A stretch of DNA of 64,000 nucleotides from Elephas maximus indicus (GCF_024166365.1 NC_064842.1:20121001-20185000); one strand, 5' to 3'; positions 49,918 to 62,205 are shown, counted from the first letter of the stretch. Notes: a model not told the origin generated them from the sequence alone. Numbers and translations: made by a program.

Positions 49918-50077
49918 AATAAAAATCTATTGCTGTTGAGTTGCTTCTGATTCATAGCCACTCTATAGGGCACAGTAGAATTGCCCCATAGGATTTCCAA
50001 GGAGCAGCTGGTGGATTCGAACTGCTAACCTTTTGGTTAGCAGCCAAGCTCCTAAACACTGCACCACCAGGGCTCCT
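49918..50077 (-). repeat. AfroSINE copy 19
   Basis: AAATCTATTGCTGTTGAG to CACCACCAGGGCTCC; short form. It is followed after 12 bp by a second copy in the same orientation. Confidence 0.93.
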
Positions 50078-50089
50078 GAAATATAATAA

Positions 50090-50250
50090 AAGCCCAAGCC
50101 CATTGCCATCAAGTCGATTCTGACTCATAGCAACTCTATAGGACAGAGTAGAACTGCTCCATAGCGTTTCCAAGGAGTGGCTGGTAGATTTGAACAGCTG
50201 ACCTTTTGGTTAGCAGCTGAGCTCTTAAGCACTGTGCCACTAGGGCTCTG
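50090..50250 (-). repeat. AfroSINE copy 20
   Basis: AAGCCCATTGCCATCAAGTCG to TGCCACTAGGGCTCTGG. Confidence 0.93.
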
Positions 50251-50309
50251 GAACAAAATAAGTACCCAAAAAACACCTGTGGGAAGAAAGGAGGGAAATA
50301 GGGAGTAAA

Positions 50310-50393
50310 AGAAGAAGAAGGAGGAGGGAGGGAGGGAGGGAGGGAGGAAGGAAGGAAGGAAGAAAGGAAGAAAGGAAGGAAGGAAGGAAGCGG
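50310..50393. repeat. (GGAA)n/(GGGA)n microsatellite
   Basis: GAAGAAGAAGGAGGAGGGAGG grades into (GGAA)n, an almost pure purine tract of about 84 bp. Confidence 0.9.
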
Positions 50394-50918
50394 AGAGATG
50401 AAAGAAACAACTGTCATTTGCACTTTTCCAGAGGCTAGAGGGAATAGCAATGCTTTTTTATGTTTTCAAATGCATCCTTCAAACTCAGGAAAAAGTGAAA
50501 AGTACAGTTTATTCCATGTACTACCAGAAAAATGTGTATTTACCTTCTTGCGGGTACTCTAACCCAGCACAGAAATAACTCGGGTGGATGTGGTAGAGAC
50601 TTCACTCCTGGCAGAATCACAGCAATTCTCTAGCATATATAAAGAATATTTCATCTCTGAGGCATTTTAGAAATGAGTTATTCTCCAAAACACCTCTTAT
50701 AGGTATAAGACATGTTGATATTGTCATAACTTGGGGAGAATATTGAAACAGCCTGGCTAAGTGACTTGTCCAAGGCCCCAAATTAAGATTGGTGAATTGC
50801 AGAATTGGTTACTCATCAATTCACTGAAGTTAAGGTTCTTAAAATATTTAGGCCACTCTGAAAATAAAAGAAACACCATTTTTTAAAAAACAAATTTGTA
50901 TTTTGCTATGCTTTGAAA

Positions 50919-51076
50919 GGAAACCCTTGTGACGTAGTGGTTAAGTGTTGGGCTGCTAACCAAAAGGTCGGCAGTTCGAATCCACCAGGTGCTCCTTGGA
51001 AACCCTATGGGGCAGTTCTACTCTGTCCTGTAGGGTCACTATGAGTCGGGATCCACTCAACGGCAATGGGTTTGGT
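50919..51076 (+). repeat. AfroSINE copy 21 with 12-bp target duplication
   Basis: CTTGTGACGTAGTGGTTAAG to CAACGGCAATGGGTTTGG. TATGCTTTGAAA flanks both sides (50907-50918 and 51077-51088), so this is an intact, relatively recent insertion. Confidence 0.95.
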
Positions 51077-51088
51077 TATGCTTTGAAA

Positions 51089-52818
51089 AAATACAGCCTA
51101 TTTGGTCTTTATCCTTAAGGAAAAAAATCCATGATCTCAATTTAACTACATAGAAGAGAGAAGGCAAGCTAAAAATATTATGAAAGGAATTTTCCTGACT
51201 TTTCAAGTGTAGTTTCAACTAAAGACATATGCCATTGGTGAATATAAATGAAGATGCCTCTAAGAAAGATGTTTTCCTTTTCTGTAGATCCTATCAGGAC
51301 AGTAGGCTCCTAATAGCAGTAAATCTGGTAGGGAGGAATCTATAAAACTGTATCTATGGGTGCATCGGGTGACTATGAAAGATAAAAGATTATATTTTCA
51401 TTTGCATGGTTTGCTGGGTTTTATTTGGCAGATACAATAACACAGGCTACACAGAGCCCATAAAACAAAGTGAGAACAGCAGCTCATTTGGTGGCAGAAT
51501 GTAATGGTTATGGCTAAAGGGCTTACATAATTCATCTCAAACCCTTATGCCTATATTTATTGTTGTTTAAATGAAAATTAAACTTTCACGGCCATAGGGA
51601 GGCTTCTGGGATCTGGTCAGAAATCTGACTGAGATCCCTTCTTCATACACAGCTCCTGTTAATATCAGTCTGCAACACTTAAAAACAGCTATAGAAATAT
51701 CCAAGAATGAGCACGTCTTACCTAAGCATATTAGTGCTTCATTTCTCCAATTCTGCTGTTCTAAACCAGTTGAAAACTCCCTTGAAATGAGAGTGAATGG
51801 AGAGAGGCCCCCTATTCATTATTTCCCGCTTGGAATGTCTAGTTAGATTCAGAGCAGACTCAGACCAGTTGTAAGCTATGGTTAAGAGATAATGTTTAAC
51901 GTTCAGATAACGTTCAGATCAAGGTAGTACTTTGGGGGAGAGTTGAGGAGGCAATCCAAAAGAAGGCTAAGACATGTGATATTGGCCAAAACCACTTCAT
52001 GCTAGTGTTTTTTTTTTTTTTTTTTAACATTATTTAAAGTATTTCTATATTTCTGAAGATTTTTAAATTCATGTTTTTTAATCACTTTATTCTCAGTGTG
52101 TTCCAACAGTGAAAACTTTGGCCTTCAATTGGGAATGCTCAAGACTGTGAGTTTCATTATTTTGGGGCAATTTTTTTTTTTTTTTAAAGAATTAACCTTG
52201 AAATATAGTTTGTTAAAGAGAAATCTGTACTGTATTATTAAATGCACATCTGTATAAGGTTTAAAAACATCAATAGTTATCACGGTAATTTAGTGAAAAT
52301 GGAACTGATAGCCTAAAACAGGTGCGTAAAATAACATTATGTTTTTATTTTCTCCAAACCTCATGGGAGTAGCATATATAATATAAATAGATAAACATAA
52401 ACATTTTATAATATTATAAAAATTGCACTCCATTCAACGAAAGAAATGTGTAATATTTCTAGGCTATTATAATATTTCTAATTAAAGCAGTATTGAAAAT
52501 AAAACCAATAATTAATTCTAATTTTTTTAAATGGCCAGCATATCCTATCCATACAAGGTAAATAGACGTGAAAATAAATAAGAGCATATGACCTAAATTT
52601 TACCCACCAAGAATAAGTGCCCTGTGTTTGAAACCAGATTATCTTTCCCCTTGATTTTAGAAATTTTTCATTGGTTTTTGGTAAATCAATAGAATAGTAA
52701 AGTGATTATCTTGAAAAGTTGATGTCACTTAGGTTGTTACTATATACATACATGAACCAATCGGGAGGAAAAAGATAAATACAAAAAAAAAAAAAAAACA
52801 TTATTTTAAATCACAGGT
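51089..52818. other. AT-rich intergenic, nothing recognised
   Basis: T-runs at 52008-52025 and 52169-52185, and an A-run near 52783. No element or frame supported. Confidence 0.5.
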
Positions 52819-52981
52819 AAAACCCAAAACCCACTGCCATCGTGTCGATTCCAAGTGACGGCGACCCTATAGGACAGAGTAGAACTGCTCCATAGAGTTC
52901 CCAAGGAGCGCCTGGCGGATTTGAACTGCCAACTTTTTGGTTAGCAGCCATAGCACTTAACCACTACACCACTAGGGTTTC
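52819..52981 (-). repeat. AfroSINE copy 22
   Basis: AACCCACTGCCATCGTGTCG to ACACCACTAGGGTTTCC. Confidence 0.93.
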
Positions 52982-53354
52982 CACTCATTTGTTTTCTAAA
53001 TAATGAAATAATTGACAGAGTTCATCTTGCTTTGGTAGTAAGACCAAGAAGTCTGTGTGTGTTTGTGAAAGCCCAGCTTTAACTGGATATTCCTCAAGTT
53101 TAGTAGGAATCTACTGTAAGCAAAAAACCAAAGAACATTAAGGAACAAACAGGATATTATACATTTTCATTAGAAATAAAAATATAATTGTCATGAGCAT
53201 ATTATAACCTTGTGTATTTACTTTTCTCCGGAAGATGTTTCATTGCTAACCCATCTTCATCATCCAATCGGCTGATTTTCATGGCTTTCCAGTGGGTACA
53301 GAGAAGATCTGACAAGTGGAAGGAAAATTTTTAAAAGGTAAGCTAACACTGATT

Positions 53355-53489
53355 AGGGGCCCTGGTTAGCTTGGCTGCTAACCGACTCTGCAGGAGAAAA
53401 AGGCATGGCTGGAAACCCTACAGGGCAGTTCTACTCTGTCCTGTAGAGTTGCTACAAGTCACAATCAACTGGACAGCACACAACAACAC
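53355..53489 (+). repeat. AfroSINE copy 23, internally deleted
   Basis: GGGGCCCTGGTTAGCTTGGCTGCTAACCG jumps to CTCTGCAGGAGAAAAAGG, so part of the tRNA-like B-box region is missing. The tail (GACAGCACACAACAAC) is present. Confidence 0.85.
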
Positions 53490-55800
53490 CACTGATAGAG
53501 ACAATTTCAGAAAGAAAGAAAAGATCAAAAGGAAAAAAACAGAAAGAAGGATGGAGAGATCCAAATAAAATTACGCAAAGTTTTAGAAATAAAACAATTG
53601 TACAAGTTTTTGGTTAGTTCTTTGTCCAAATTTTTTAAAATTAGAAATAATACACTCTAATATTTCAGATTAAAAAAAAAATCTCCCTTCATTAAACTAC
53701 AAGCAAGGCACCCAATGCTTGTAAAGATGAATATTCACTAAAATCTTGATAGCAAAGGGGAACTGGGCCACCGTTTCGGACTGCCATTCTGCTAAGAGAT
53801 GTGTGGACTTCTGAAGCAAGAGAGGACCGAGAAAAGAGTAAAAAAAAAAAATTTCTTTCAAAGACATTCTAGCACAAAAAAAAGCGTCACTTTCAGAGTT
53901 ATCTGTGGTCAAGGCAAGTAGGTGTTAGTTTAATCTGAGAGCTTATCCTGATTCCCTTGGCCTAAATGAGTGAACCGAGTGATTTATGTTTATTCTCCTA
54001 CCTCCACGCCATGAGCCTCCAGATCTTACCTCCATCCCAAATATCTTTCTTTAAGCTTTTTACTTTTGGGTTCTTAACACAGATCATTATTATTATTTTT
54101 AGGTTGCAGTCTGCAATCGTCCTGATTTTCACTCAAAATTGCAACACGGGGGACTATGGCCAATGCTATGCAGATGGCCAAATAGATAATAAAGACTCAG
54201 TTCATGAATAATACCCACTCAGAAAGAGGACAAAAGCGACAGGAAAAAAGAGCCCAAATTGGACAAAATGTGCAGGCTATATTTAAAAAAAAAACATGCT
54301 CGGGATCATTGTCAGAGATCATTAAGGGTGTCCTGTAGTTTTAATGACATGCCAGTGGCACCAATTTGATGTGACTGTTTGCTCTTATAGTCAATAAAAA
54401 AAGTCATAACTGCCATCAAATTTAAATTTAATTTATTTTCTACACAGCCTTTTCTGTTTTCCTTGGGGTTTTTTTTTTTTTCTTTTATAACATTAACACT
54501 TTTTTTGTTAAAAAAATGTGTGAAAGATTAATTTGTAGAATGAGGGGATCTGTGGGTGCACAGCACAGGACAGATGGAGTGGGTGGGACATGACAGTTTT
54601 CGTCTGTGGCATCGTTTTGTTGTTGCAAGAGAGCAAAATCAAGCTACTGCTACCGCCATCCTTTCTTTTGGGGCCCCCGGATAAGGTGTGTGGCTTTTTC
54701 CTCCTGCCGGGCCCTGCTGCTTGGGGACAGGGCCACCCTCAACCTCCGTAGCCAGCCTGCTCTGAACACTGCTAGTCAGCCGAGAGTCTTTTAAAAATCG
54801 CTTTTATATAGAATTCCACCGGTCTTTTATAGAAAACAGAACGAAACAACCTACTCTGTCTTGGAAAAGCTGACAATTGGGAAAGGAACCCATGACCAGT
54901 GTACTCTGAGATCCTGAATTGTAAACCCGGACACGTGAAACTCTAGATGCAAAGGGGATTTTTTTTTTTTTAATCTTAAAAAGGAAGTTATTATTTACTT
55001 ATTTATTTGGCACCACTCAAAATTCTACTCACATTCCAGGGGCATTTTTTTTCATCGTTAAAAATGATGACACGCAAGTTACGATTTTTGCCTTGGGAAC
55101 AGACCTAATTTACACGTGAGTATTGTAGGAGTTGGCGATTGGAAAGGTTTGCGTGGAAGAATAAAGCAATTACCACAGAAAATCACTGTCATATGGCACA
55201 CGCAGACATTCTGAGAAAAAGTAAAACTTTGAGAAGGAGAAAAAGGGGAATTCAGGACAGCATGTGGGAGGGAAGATGGGAGTTCTTTTTATGCACAAAG
55301 AGATCCATTAACAATGTCTTTATCAGTTTCCTTCTTCCTTGTTAACCAACTTGCAGTGCCCACGATACCTGAACGTGACAGCAAATAAATGACTTGGGGG
55401 GGGGAGGTGGGGAGAGAAGAGCAAGAGTATCTGAGAAGAGTTGGTGGTTAATTCGTGGCAAGACAAGAAACGCCTGAGGAAAAATCTCGACAAAACCTTT
55501 GCCTCAAACTACTGTGTCAGTCATAGTGAGGCAAGGTGGTCCAAGAAAGTCTGTTAGCAGCCCGAGTCGAGTACACCTGTTCTTAATTCTTTGCAGTTAT
55601 GAGGCTACTTCAGTCTTGAGATCAACGTGTTCCTGTGGGTCAGGTATTTGGTATTCAGGCCACTTCCATGTCCTTGGGTTGTTTTCCTAATTAGACTGTG
55701 GGCTTTCCCAGGAAGGGACTGTGTCTTTTACCATGGTGCCCCATCTAAGGCAGAGCTCCCCAAAAGTGCTTTGTTGACATACCAGCACTAGGGGGATCAT
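53490..55800. other. Intergenic, nothing recognised
   Basis: Mostly AT-rich. A GC-richer patch at 54600-54780 shows no splice-consistent frame. T-runs lie near 54471 and 54961. Confidence 0.45.
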
Positions 55801-55825
55801 GGATATAGTAAGGATCCATAATGGA

Positions 55826-56180
55826 GGCCACCACCCATCTGACTGTTGTACAGTGTGGCTTGCATGTTGCTCTGATGCTGGAAGCTATGCCACCAGTATT
55901 TCAAATACCAGCAGGGTAGCCCATGTTGGACAGGTTTCAGCAGAGAAAGGCCTGGGTGATCTACTTCTGACAACTAGCCACTGACAACCCTAAGGATCAC
56001 AACAGAATATTGTCTAATATAGTGCTGGAGGATGAGCCCCCTAGGTTGGGAGGCACTCAAAATACAAAATGGCCTCAACAATGGACTCGACAATACATAC
56101 CAAAGATCATGAAGACCGGGCAACATTTCATTCTGTTGTGCATGGGGTGGCCAGGGGTCGGCACCACCAACAACAACATA
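55826..56180 (+). repeat. Long AfroSINE variant, near full length (copy 24)
   Basis: CACCCATCTGACTGTTGTACAG, GATGCTGGAAGCTATGCCACC, AAAGGCCTGGGTGATCTACTTC, CAACAATGGACTCGACAATAC and GGCCAGGGGTCGGCACC..CAACAACAACA. It is collinear with 6022-6408 read in reverse. Confidence 0.85.
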
Positions 56181-56184
56181 ATGG

Positions 56185-56425
56185 AGGCAGCAGGATGTAG
56201 TGATGGAAAGAATGGGCTTTGAAGGCAGACCATCTGCATTTCAGGTCAGGCTCCTCCCAATAATTGTAACCAGGTTGCTTTAACATGGCCAAGCCTTAGT
56301 TCCCACCTCTCTAAAAATGGGATGACAATAGCAGCATCTAACTTCATTATAGGACTGGTGTGGAATTAAGAGAGATAGTCTTTTATAAAGCATTTAGGTA
56401 GTGCCTGACAGGTAGTTAATTAGCC
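56185..56425 (+). repeat. MIR SINE
   Basis: GAATGGGCTTTGAAGGCAGACC, CCTTAGTTCCCACCTCTCTAAAAATGGG, GTGGAATTAAGAGAGAT, GTAGTGCCTGACAGGTAG. Confidence 0.7.
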
Positions 56426-56532
56426 CTAGTTTGAAAGGAGCCACTTTTTGGACTTTCCTAACACCTGATCCCTGAGGTCACTCAAAACCCAAAGTCTTTG
56501 GTATGAAACATTTCTTGTTCCGTTTCATTAAG

Positions 56533-56862
56533 GGTTGTTGTTGCTGTCAGCTCATGGTGATCCAGTGCACAACGGAATGAAACACTGGCTAATCCTGCAC
56601 CATTCCCTTGAGCAATTGTGGATTCCACTACTGTGATCCATAGGGTTTTCGTTGGCTGATTTTAGGAAGTACACTGCCAGGCCTTTCTTCCTAGCCCATC
56701 TTAGTCTGGAAGTGCCTCAAAAATCTGTTCAGCATCATAGTAATGCACAATTTTGCTGCACTGACAGATGGGTGGTGTCTGTCAGGAGGTGTATTGGCCA
56801 GGAATTGAACCCAGATTTCCCCCTTTGCAAGCAAAATATTTACTACTGAACCACCACTGCCT
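56533..56862 (-). repeat. Long AfroSINE variant, complete (copy 25)
   Basis: GTTGTTGTTGCTGTCAGC, AACGGAATGAAACACTGGC, GTGATCCATAGGGTTTTCG, AGCATCATAGTAATGC, and a head GCAAAATATTTACTACTGAACCACC. It is the uninterrupted homologue of 20577-21092. Confidence 0.87.
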
Positions 56863-56935
56863 CTATTTCATTAGGGGTACTGTGGGCAAACACAATGATG
56901 GAATAAGCGTAGATGGGTGGGGAATGAGGGGCAGA

Positions 56936-56957
56936 GATAGATAGATAGATATAGATA
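56936..56957. repeat. (GATA)n microsatellite
   Basis: About five GATA units within AGATAGATAGATAGATAGAT. Confidence 0.85.
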
Positions 56958-57035
56958 AAAGTAAAATAATACAGTATTACACTGGGGAGGGTATTAATAA
57001 TGTCATAGGAAATGGGGGGAAATGTGGTATATGTA

Positions 57036-57181
57036 TTGTTGTTATTAGGTGCCATCAGTTCGGTTCCAACTCTTCACAACCCTATGTACAACAGGACAAA
57101 ACACTGCCTGATCCTGCACCATCCTCATAATAGTTGTTATGCTTGAGCCCATTGTTGCAGCCTCTGTGTCAATCCATTTCC
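57036..57181 (-). repeat. Long AfroSINE variant, tail-side part (copy 26)
   Basis: GTTATTAGGTGCCATCAGTTCGG, ACAACAGGACAAAACACTGCC, CTTGAGCCCATTGTTGCAGCC. The head half is missing. Confidence 0.82.
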
Positions 57182-57284
57182 TTATGTACCTATAAAATAG
57201 AGTATACAGAAAGGAAACGTTACAAAAAAGAAAGATTTCTACCCTATATCAAATTTAGAGAGAGTTATCTATTTTATATTTGTG

Positions 57285-57754
57285 ATGGTTAATGTTATGT
57301 GTCTACATGGATAGGACATGAGTCTTGCTATTACGTAATTATCCTCCATTTTGTGATCTGAGGTGAGGGGAGTTTCCTTGGGGGTGTGGCCTGCATCCAA
57401 TATATATGGAAGTTTTGGAAAAGCTCACTCACTCTCCATCCTGCATATGACCTGTCATACTCTCACCTCCAGTTCTTGGGACTTGAGCCAGCAGCCTGGC
57501 GCCTGACCTGCAGATTTGGGGATGTGAAAACTCCTGCAACCCTTTGAGCCAGCAGCTTTCCACCTGACCTGCCGATTTGGGGTTAGTCAGCCCCTGCAAC
57601 CACTTGAGTCAGGAAAAGCCTCCACCCTGATGCCTGACCCACAGATTTGGGACTTGCCAGCCTCTGCAACTTAGTGAGCTATTTCCTTAGGCTAGATCTC
57701 TCTCTATGTATATGCCTCACTGGTTTTGCTCCTCTAGAGAACCCAACTTAAGAC
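57285..57754 (+). repeat. ERVL-type solo LTR (MLT2-like) with triplicated internal unit
   Basis: TGTGATGGTTAATGTTATGTGTC at the 5' end, and CCTTAGGCTAGATCTCTCTC..GTTTTGCTCCTCTAGAGAACCCAACTTAAGACA at the 3' end, match the layout of ERVL MLT2 LTRs. The middle (57481-57671) is three tandem copies of a 60-69 bp unit (TTGAG(C/T)CAG..CTGACC..GATTTGGG..CTGCAAC). Only the LTR is present; no viral genes. Confidence 0.7.
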
Positions 57755-58739
57755 AATATTTATTTATTCTACCAGAATTTTTCTGTAATTCTATATAGTA
57801 GTAGGCATTATAGAAATAGAAAGCATAGCAAGGTCTTGCCATTCCGTCACGCACGTGCTCAGAGACACACACTCAGGATAGACTACCCCTAGATCAATGC
57901 AGTGATCACAATACCCGCCCTGATTATGTTGAAACAATTGTAGAACCTGTTACTTATATTCATAGGTGCAGGTAATTACTGATTTCTGTTATCCTGATAC
58001 ACAAAATGATTTTCCTTCTGAGTCCAGAATAAAGTATTCCTAGTCTTCCTTTGTTTTCTGCTGCCGTTATGTTTACACCCAAAACACTGGAGAAGAGTTA
58101 GTTCACTGACTACAGAGGAATCCTGCTGGGCTGAGGCTAGGGTGACAGTGTTCAGCTATATGCGTTATGTGTTTCTTAATGTAAACAAAAAAGGGCATTA
58201 TGTACACTTAAGTATGCCAAAAATTGCATTTTGTAGAAGCCAATTTTTCCTTCACAGTAGAAGTTTGTACTTACTAAATGTAGTGAGAACATCAGTAGTC
58301 TATCCCAGTAGCTGCTCTCCCTTTCTTTTTCAGTAATAAACCTTTCAATTTTTACTAAGTAAATGGTTGCCCAAAAATAAAAACTGAACTTGCCAGCTTC
58401 CCTTGCTGCTAGTTATCCAGGTAACCAGCTCCGGACAAGCATATAAATGGAAGTGTTTTGTGGCAGTTTATGGGAAGTTCCCTTAAAAGGTAATCGATAG
58501 GCCTTTGACCCAACTCCTCTTTGTCTGTTTTTACTGTCTGGAATATAGACGTGACGGCTGGAGTTTGGGCTGACATAATGGACCACAAGAATGACAGCCA
58601 TACTATAGGAATGCTGGAGAGGTGAGCTGGAAGAAGCTTTTCAACTAATACCTTCAGAGAGTGACCATACCAGCACAGGACTGCCCACTTCCTGACTTTG
58701 TTGCTGTAAGTGATAAACCATGTCTATTTTGTTTAAAGA
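57755..58739. other. Intergenic, nothing recognised
   Basis: AT-rich single-copy-looking DNA; the short frames here are unsupported. Confidence 0.5.
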
Positions 58740-58934
58740 GTTCCTGGGTAGTACAAACGGTTCATGTGCTCAGCTGGTAACTGAAAGGTTCTCCCAGAGG
58801 TGCCTCTGAAAAAAGGCCTGGCAATCTACTTCAAAAACTCAGCCATTGAAAACCCCGTGGAGTACTGTTCTACCCTGACAGACATAGGGGTTGCCATGAG
58901 TCAGAACTGACTCAAAGGCAGTTTTTTTTTTTTG
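58740..58934 (+). repeat. AfroSINE copy 27
   Basis: GTTCCTGGGTAGTACAAACGG, AAAAGGCCTGGCAATCTACTTC, TTGCCATGAGTCAGAACTGACTC, ending in T-runs. Confidence 0.9.
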
Positions 58935-59166
58935 TCGAAGGCCTTGTTTTTTTTTTTTTTTTGAGTTTCTTCAGAGCGGAGCCTAATCCTAACTGATGCT
59001 TTACACATGTCTTCTCTTAAAGCCCAGTGGGAAGTAGAGTGTGCGCTTACACAAGGTTCACAGCTTTAAATGGAATATAACATGTAAGTATAGCAACTTA
59101 ACAAAGGCTACAGGTAAAGATTAGATTCTAATAGGCTTATGCAAGTATTTAATATGTATAAGAGTA

Positions 59167-59336
59167 TTGTTGTTGTTGTCGTTGTTGGGTGCCATCAAGT
59201 CGGTTCCAACTCATAGCAACCCTGTAGGACAGAGTAGAACTGCCCCTCAGGGTATCCAAGGAGCAGCTGGTGGATTTGAGCTACCGACCTTTTGGTTAGC
59301 AGCCATAGCTCTTAATCACTGTGCCATCAGGTCTCC
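59167..59336 (-). repeat. AfroSINE copy 28
   Basis: GTTGTTGTTGTCGTTGTTGGGTGCCATCAAGTCGG to TGTGCCATCAGGTCTCC; it abuts the next copy with no spacer. Confidence 0.93.
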
Positions 59337-59490
59337 AAACCTGTTGCTGTCGAGTTGATTCTGACTCATAGTGACCCTACAGGACGGAGTAGAACTGCCC
59401 CATAGTGTTTCCAAGGAGCACCTGGTGGTTTCAAATTGCTGACTCTTTGGTTAGCAGCTGAACTCTTAACCACTACGCCACCAGGGCTCC
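59337..59490 (-). repeat. AfroSINE copy 29
   Basis: AAACCTGTTGCTGTCGAGTTG to TACGCCACCAGGGCTCC. It has a different tail type from its immediate neighbour (no GTT repeat). Confidence 0.94.
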
Positions 59491-59790
59491 ATAAAAATGT
59501 GAATTAGGGTAAGTAATTCTAGCTGTAAAAACCAACCCTCCAACCTCAGTGACTTAATAAACAGAAGTTGCTTCTGGCATAATAGTCTAAGATGGGCTGG
59601 TTGGGACAGGGGAACTATGTGGGGCCTCTGTTCCATGCAGTTATTCAGGGACCAAGATTCCTTCTATCTTGACCATCATGGATTCAGACCACATTCAGTG
59701 TATGGCCTCCCAAGTCTCCACAGACTGGGGAGAGGAGTGGAGGGTCATGCTTGGGAGATTTGTAATAAGTCAGGCCTACAGTGGCATTTA

Positions 59791-59979
59791 AGGAGCCCTG
59801 GTGGTACAAATGGTTAAGTTTTTGACCTACCCAGCATCTCCACAGGAAAAAGACCTGGTGATCTGCTCCCATAAAGATTACAGCCTAGGAAACCCTATGG
59901 GGCAGTTCTACTCTGTCACATGGGGTTGCTATGAGTTGGAATTGACACCACGACTCCACGGCACCTAACAACAACAACA
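59791..59979 (+). repeat. AfroSINE copy 30 with target duplication
   Basis: AGGAGCCCTGGTGGTACAAATGG to CACGGCACCTAACAACAACAACA, flanked by GTGGCATTT (59781-59789 and 59980-59988). The GCACCTAACAAC tail is that of the (GTT)n-tailed subfamily. Confidence 0.95.
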
Positions 59980-59988
59980 GTGGCATTT

Positions 59989-61608
59989 GACACCTCTACC
60001 TTCATTCCACTGGCCAGAACTCAGTCACATGGCCCTAAAGTAGCTGCAAGAGCATCTCGAAGATGCAGTTTAGCTGTGTTCCCAGGAAGAAGGGAAGAAA
60101 CACGAGCATTAGCTTTCTGTTACACAATAAATGAACTGAAAATGTAGTGTCCAGCATCCCTATTTTTAACTCCTTTTTAAAAGGCCAGCTTAAACAAGGA
60201 CCACTGGTTCAAGGATACAGTTCATTACGTAGCAAAATTTTCTTCTTAGCTCACTTTGATATTGAAACATCTAAGACTCAGACGTTTCTGAGAAGAAAGA
60301 TGAGCTCCCCAAAACATCACAGCTTCGATCACAAGCCCTGGCCAACCATTGTTCTTTTCATTCCTAACAGTGTTCTTTCTCCTTTTTCCTGTGCTTTTCC
60401 CATATGCGTGGTGATTTTTTAACATCTATGGAGAACATTAAGAAGTGCTTCCCTAGGGCTTTATATTGCTGAACAAACTGGTTAAAAACGTATTTAAGTG
60501 GTGGCTGGGGAGAGCATTGCTGGAGACGACAAAGGAAGATAGTGAGCTTTCCGTTCCTTCTTACAGCACCATTGTGTATTTGGTAGGCTGTTGTGATTTT
60601 GAGCTACCTGATACTTGTGCAAAATAAGATCATTTAAGTTTTCTTTAATAGGATTAGATATTCCAAAAACATGTATATATGCCTATATGTACGTATGTAC
60701 ATATATAGACGCGTGTATATGTGTCTCTCTCTTTTTTTCCTTTAAAAATCAGTCGTGATGGTTTTATTGAACCAATGCTTCTCTCAAATTCTGGGCAATT
60801 ATTAAAACCAAACCATTTGCAGAAACATGATTGGGATAAAGAATAACAGATTCGAGAGGATTAAAGACAAGTTCCATTTCCGCTTAAGTACTAATTTACA
60901 GACTGCACCATAGGACAAGTTATTGCCTGTCACACTTAAGAATCTTTTCTGCCTTTTTGTAAATATTTTACAACCTCTATTTTCAGGACTGTCCAGCAGA
61001 TGTTACCGTTAACAGTTATTTCCTCTGATGGTTTGATTTTGAAGTTCAGCTCTTGTCCAACTATTTCAGACACATGATATACAGAGGTAAATTTTAGGTG
61101 ATTTGTCTATTTCCTAGGTGAAATATAAGGCAAGCTTTGATGCTTTAGTTTGTTCACTGGAAACGCAAAAGTGAATTTATAATTTTTGTGTTAACTAAAG
61201 AATTCTGAAGGATCGATATTCATAGGGCATAAAAAAGGAAATTGCATAGAAATGCTTTTGTAAAACCAAAAATTTTAAGTTAAAAATGCAAAGACTTCTC
61301 ATTGCTTTCTGTAGGTTTCAAGGAGGCCCCATTTTAAGGTTATTTTATTAGATTTAGGATTACTGAGGCCACACAACTAACAAGTCTGTCACACAGTAGG
61401 CATTCAAGAGTTTTTTGAATGAATGAATGATGAGCTACCGGGACTCCATAGGACTGGGAGAAGAGGAGGATCAATAGTCAAGTAGTCCTCACATGAACTT
61501 CAGTGAGCAGAGAGAAGATTCCCGAGAGCCCCAGCAGGAAACACACCTGGACAAATGGGGCTCCAGCATCTCTAAAGAGGTGTAGTGAGTAAGGTTGTCA
61601 ATATAGAA
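59989..61608. other. Intergenic, mostly unrecognised
   Basis: An alternating TATATG/TACGTA tract at 60670-60722, and a short L2/MIR terminus at 61385-61432 (CACAGTAGGCATTCAAGAG..TGAATGAATGA). No credible gene. Confidence 0.5.
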
Positions 61609-61812
61609 TGGAGCCATTATTCTGCTAGTGGCTTGGAGCATGCTTGGCTGCTAACAGAAAGGTTGGAGGTTCAAGTCCATCCAGAGACACCTCAGAAAAA
61701 AGCCTGGCAATCTGGTTCAGAAAAATCAGCCATTGAAAACCCTGTGAAGCACAGTTCTGCTCTGACACACATGGGGTCGCCATGAGTTGGAATTACTCCA
61801 TGGCAACTGGTT
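61609..61812 (+). repeat. AfroSINE copy 31
   Basis: CTGCTAGTGGCTTGGAGCATGC, AAAAAAGCCTGGCAATCTGG, GGGGTCGCCATGAGTTGGAATTACTCC. Confidence 0.9.
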
Positions 61813-62062
61813 CATTCATCTACCGTAAAGAAATTGCCAAGGATCTTGCCAGAGTTTTGTGGCTTAAGGCAAAAGCAGAGATTTCTTGGCTATCTGATTG
61901 TGGCTCCAAACTATAGGAACACCATTAGGAATTCTTCAGCCTTCCAGTACTTTCTGGGGCAGAGCTAGAACTAGGCTAATCCCTTCATTCCCCTATCTCT
62001 TTCTCCATGTATGCAGGTTTGGAGCTGTGACCATGGGTCAATGTCACTAATTCACACTCTTT

Positions 62063-62205
62063 GGTGCTCATCAGAATCACCTGGGTGCTCTTCCTAAGTA
62101 CAGTTGCCAGGGTCCCACCTCAGACTTACCAAATCAGAATCTCCAAGGGTAGTGCCTAGACACTGGGCCCAGGGAGGTGGGCCTGTAAAAGCCTCCCCGT
62201 TGAGT
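62063..62205 (+). repeat. hAT-Charlie MITE fragment (MER5A-like)
   Basis: CATCAGAATCACCTGGGTGC, GGTCCCACCTCAGACTTACC and AAATCAGAATCTCCAAGGG are MER5A-type phrases. The terminal repeats are lost. Confidence 0.6.
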
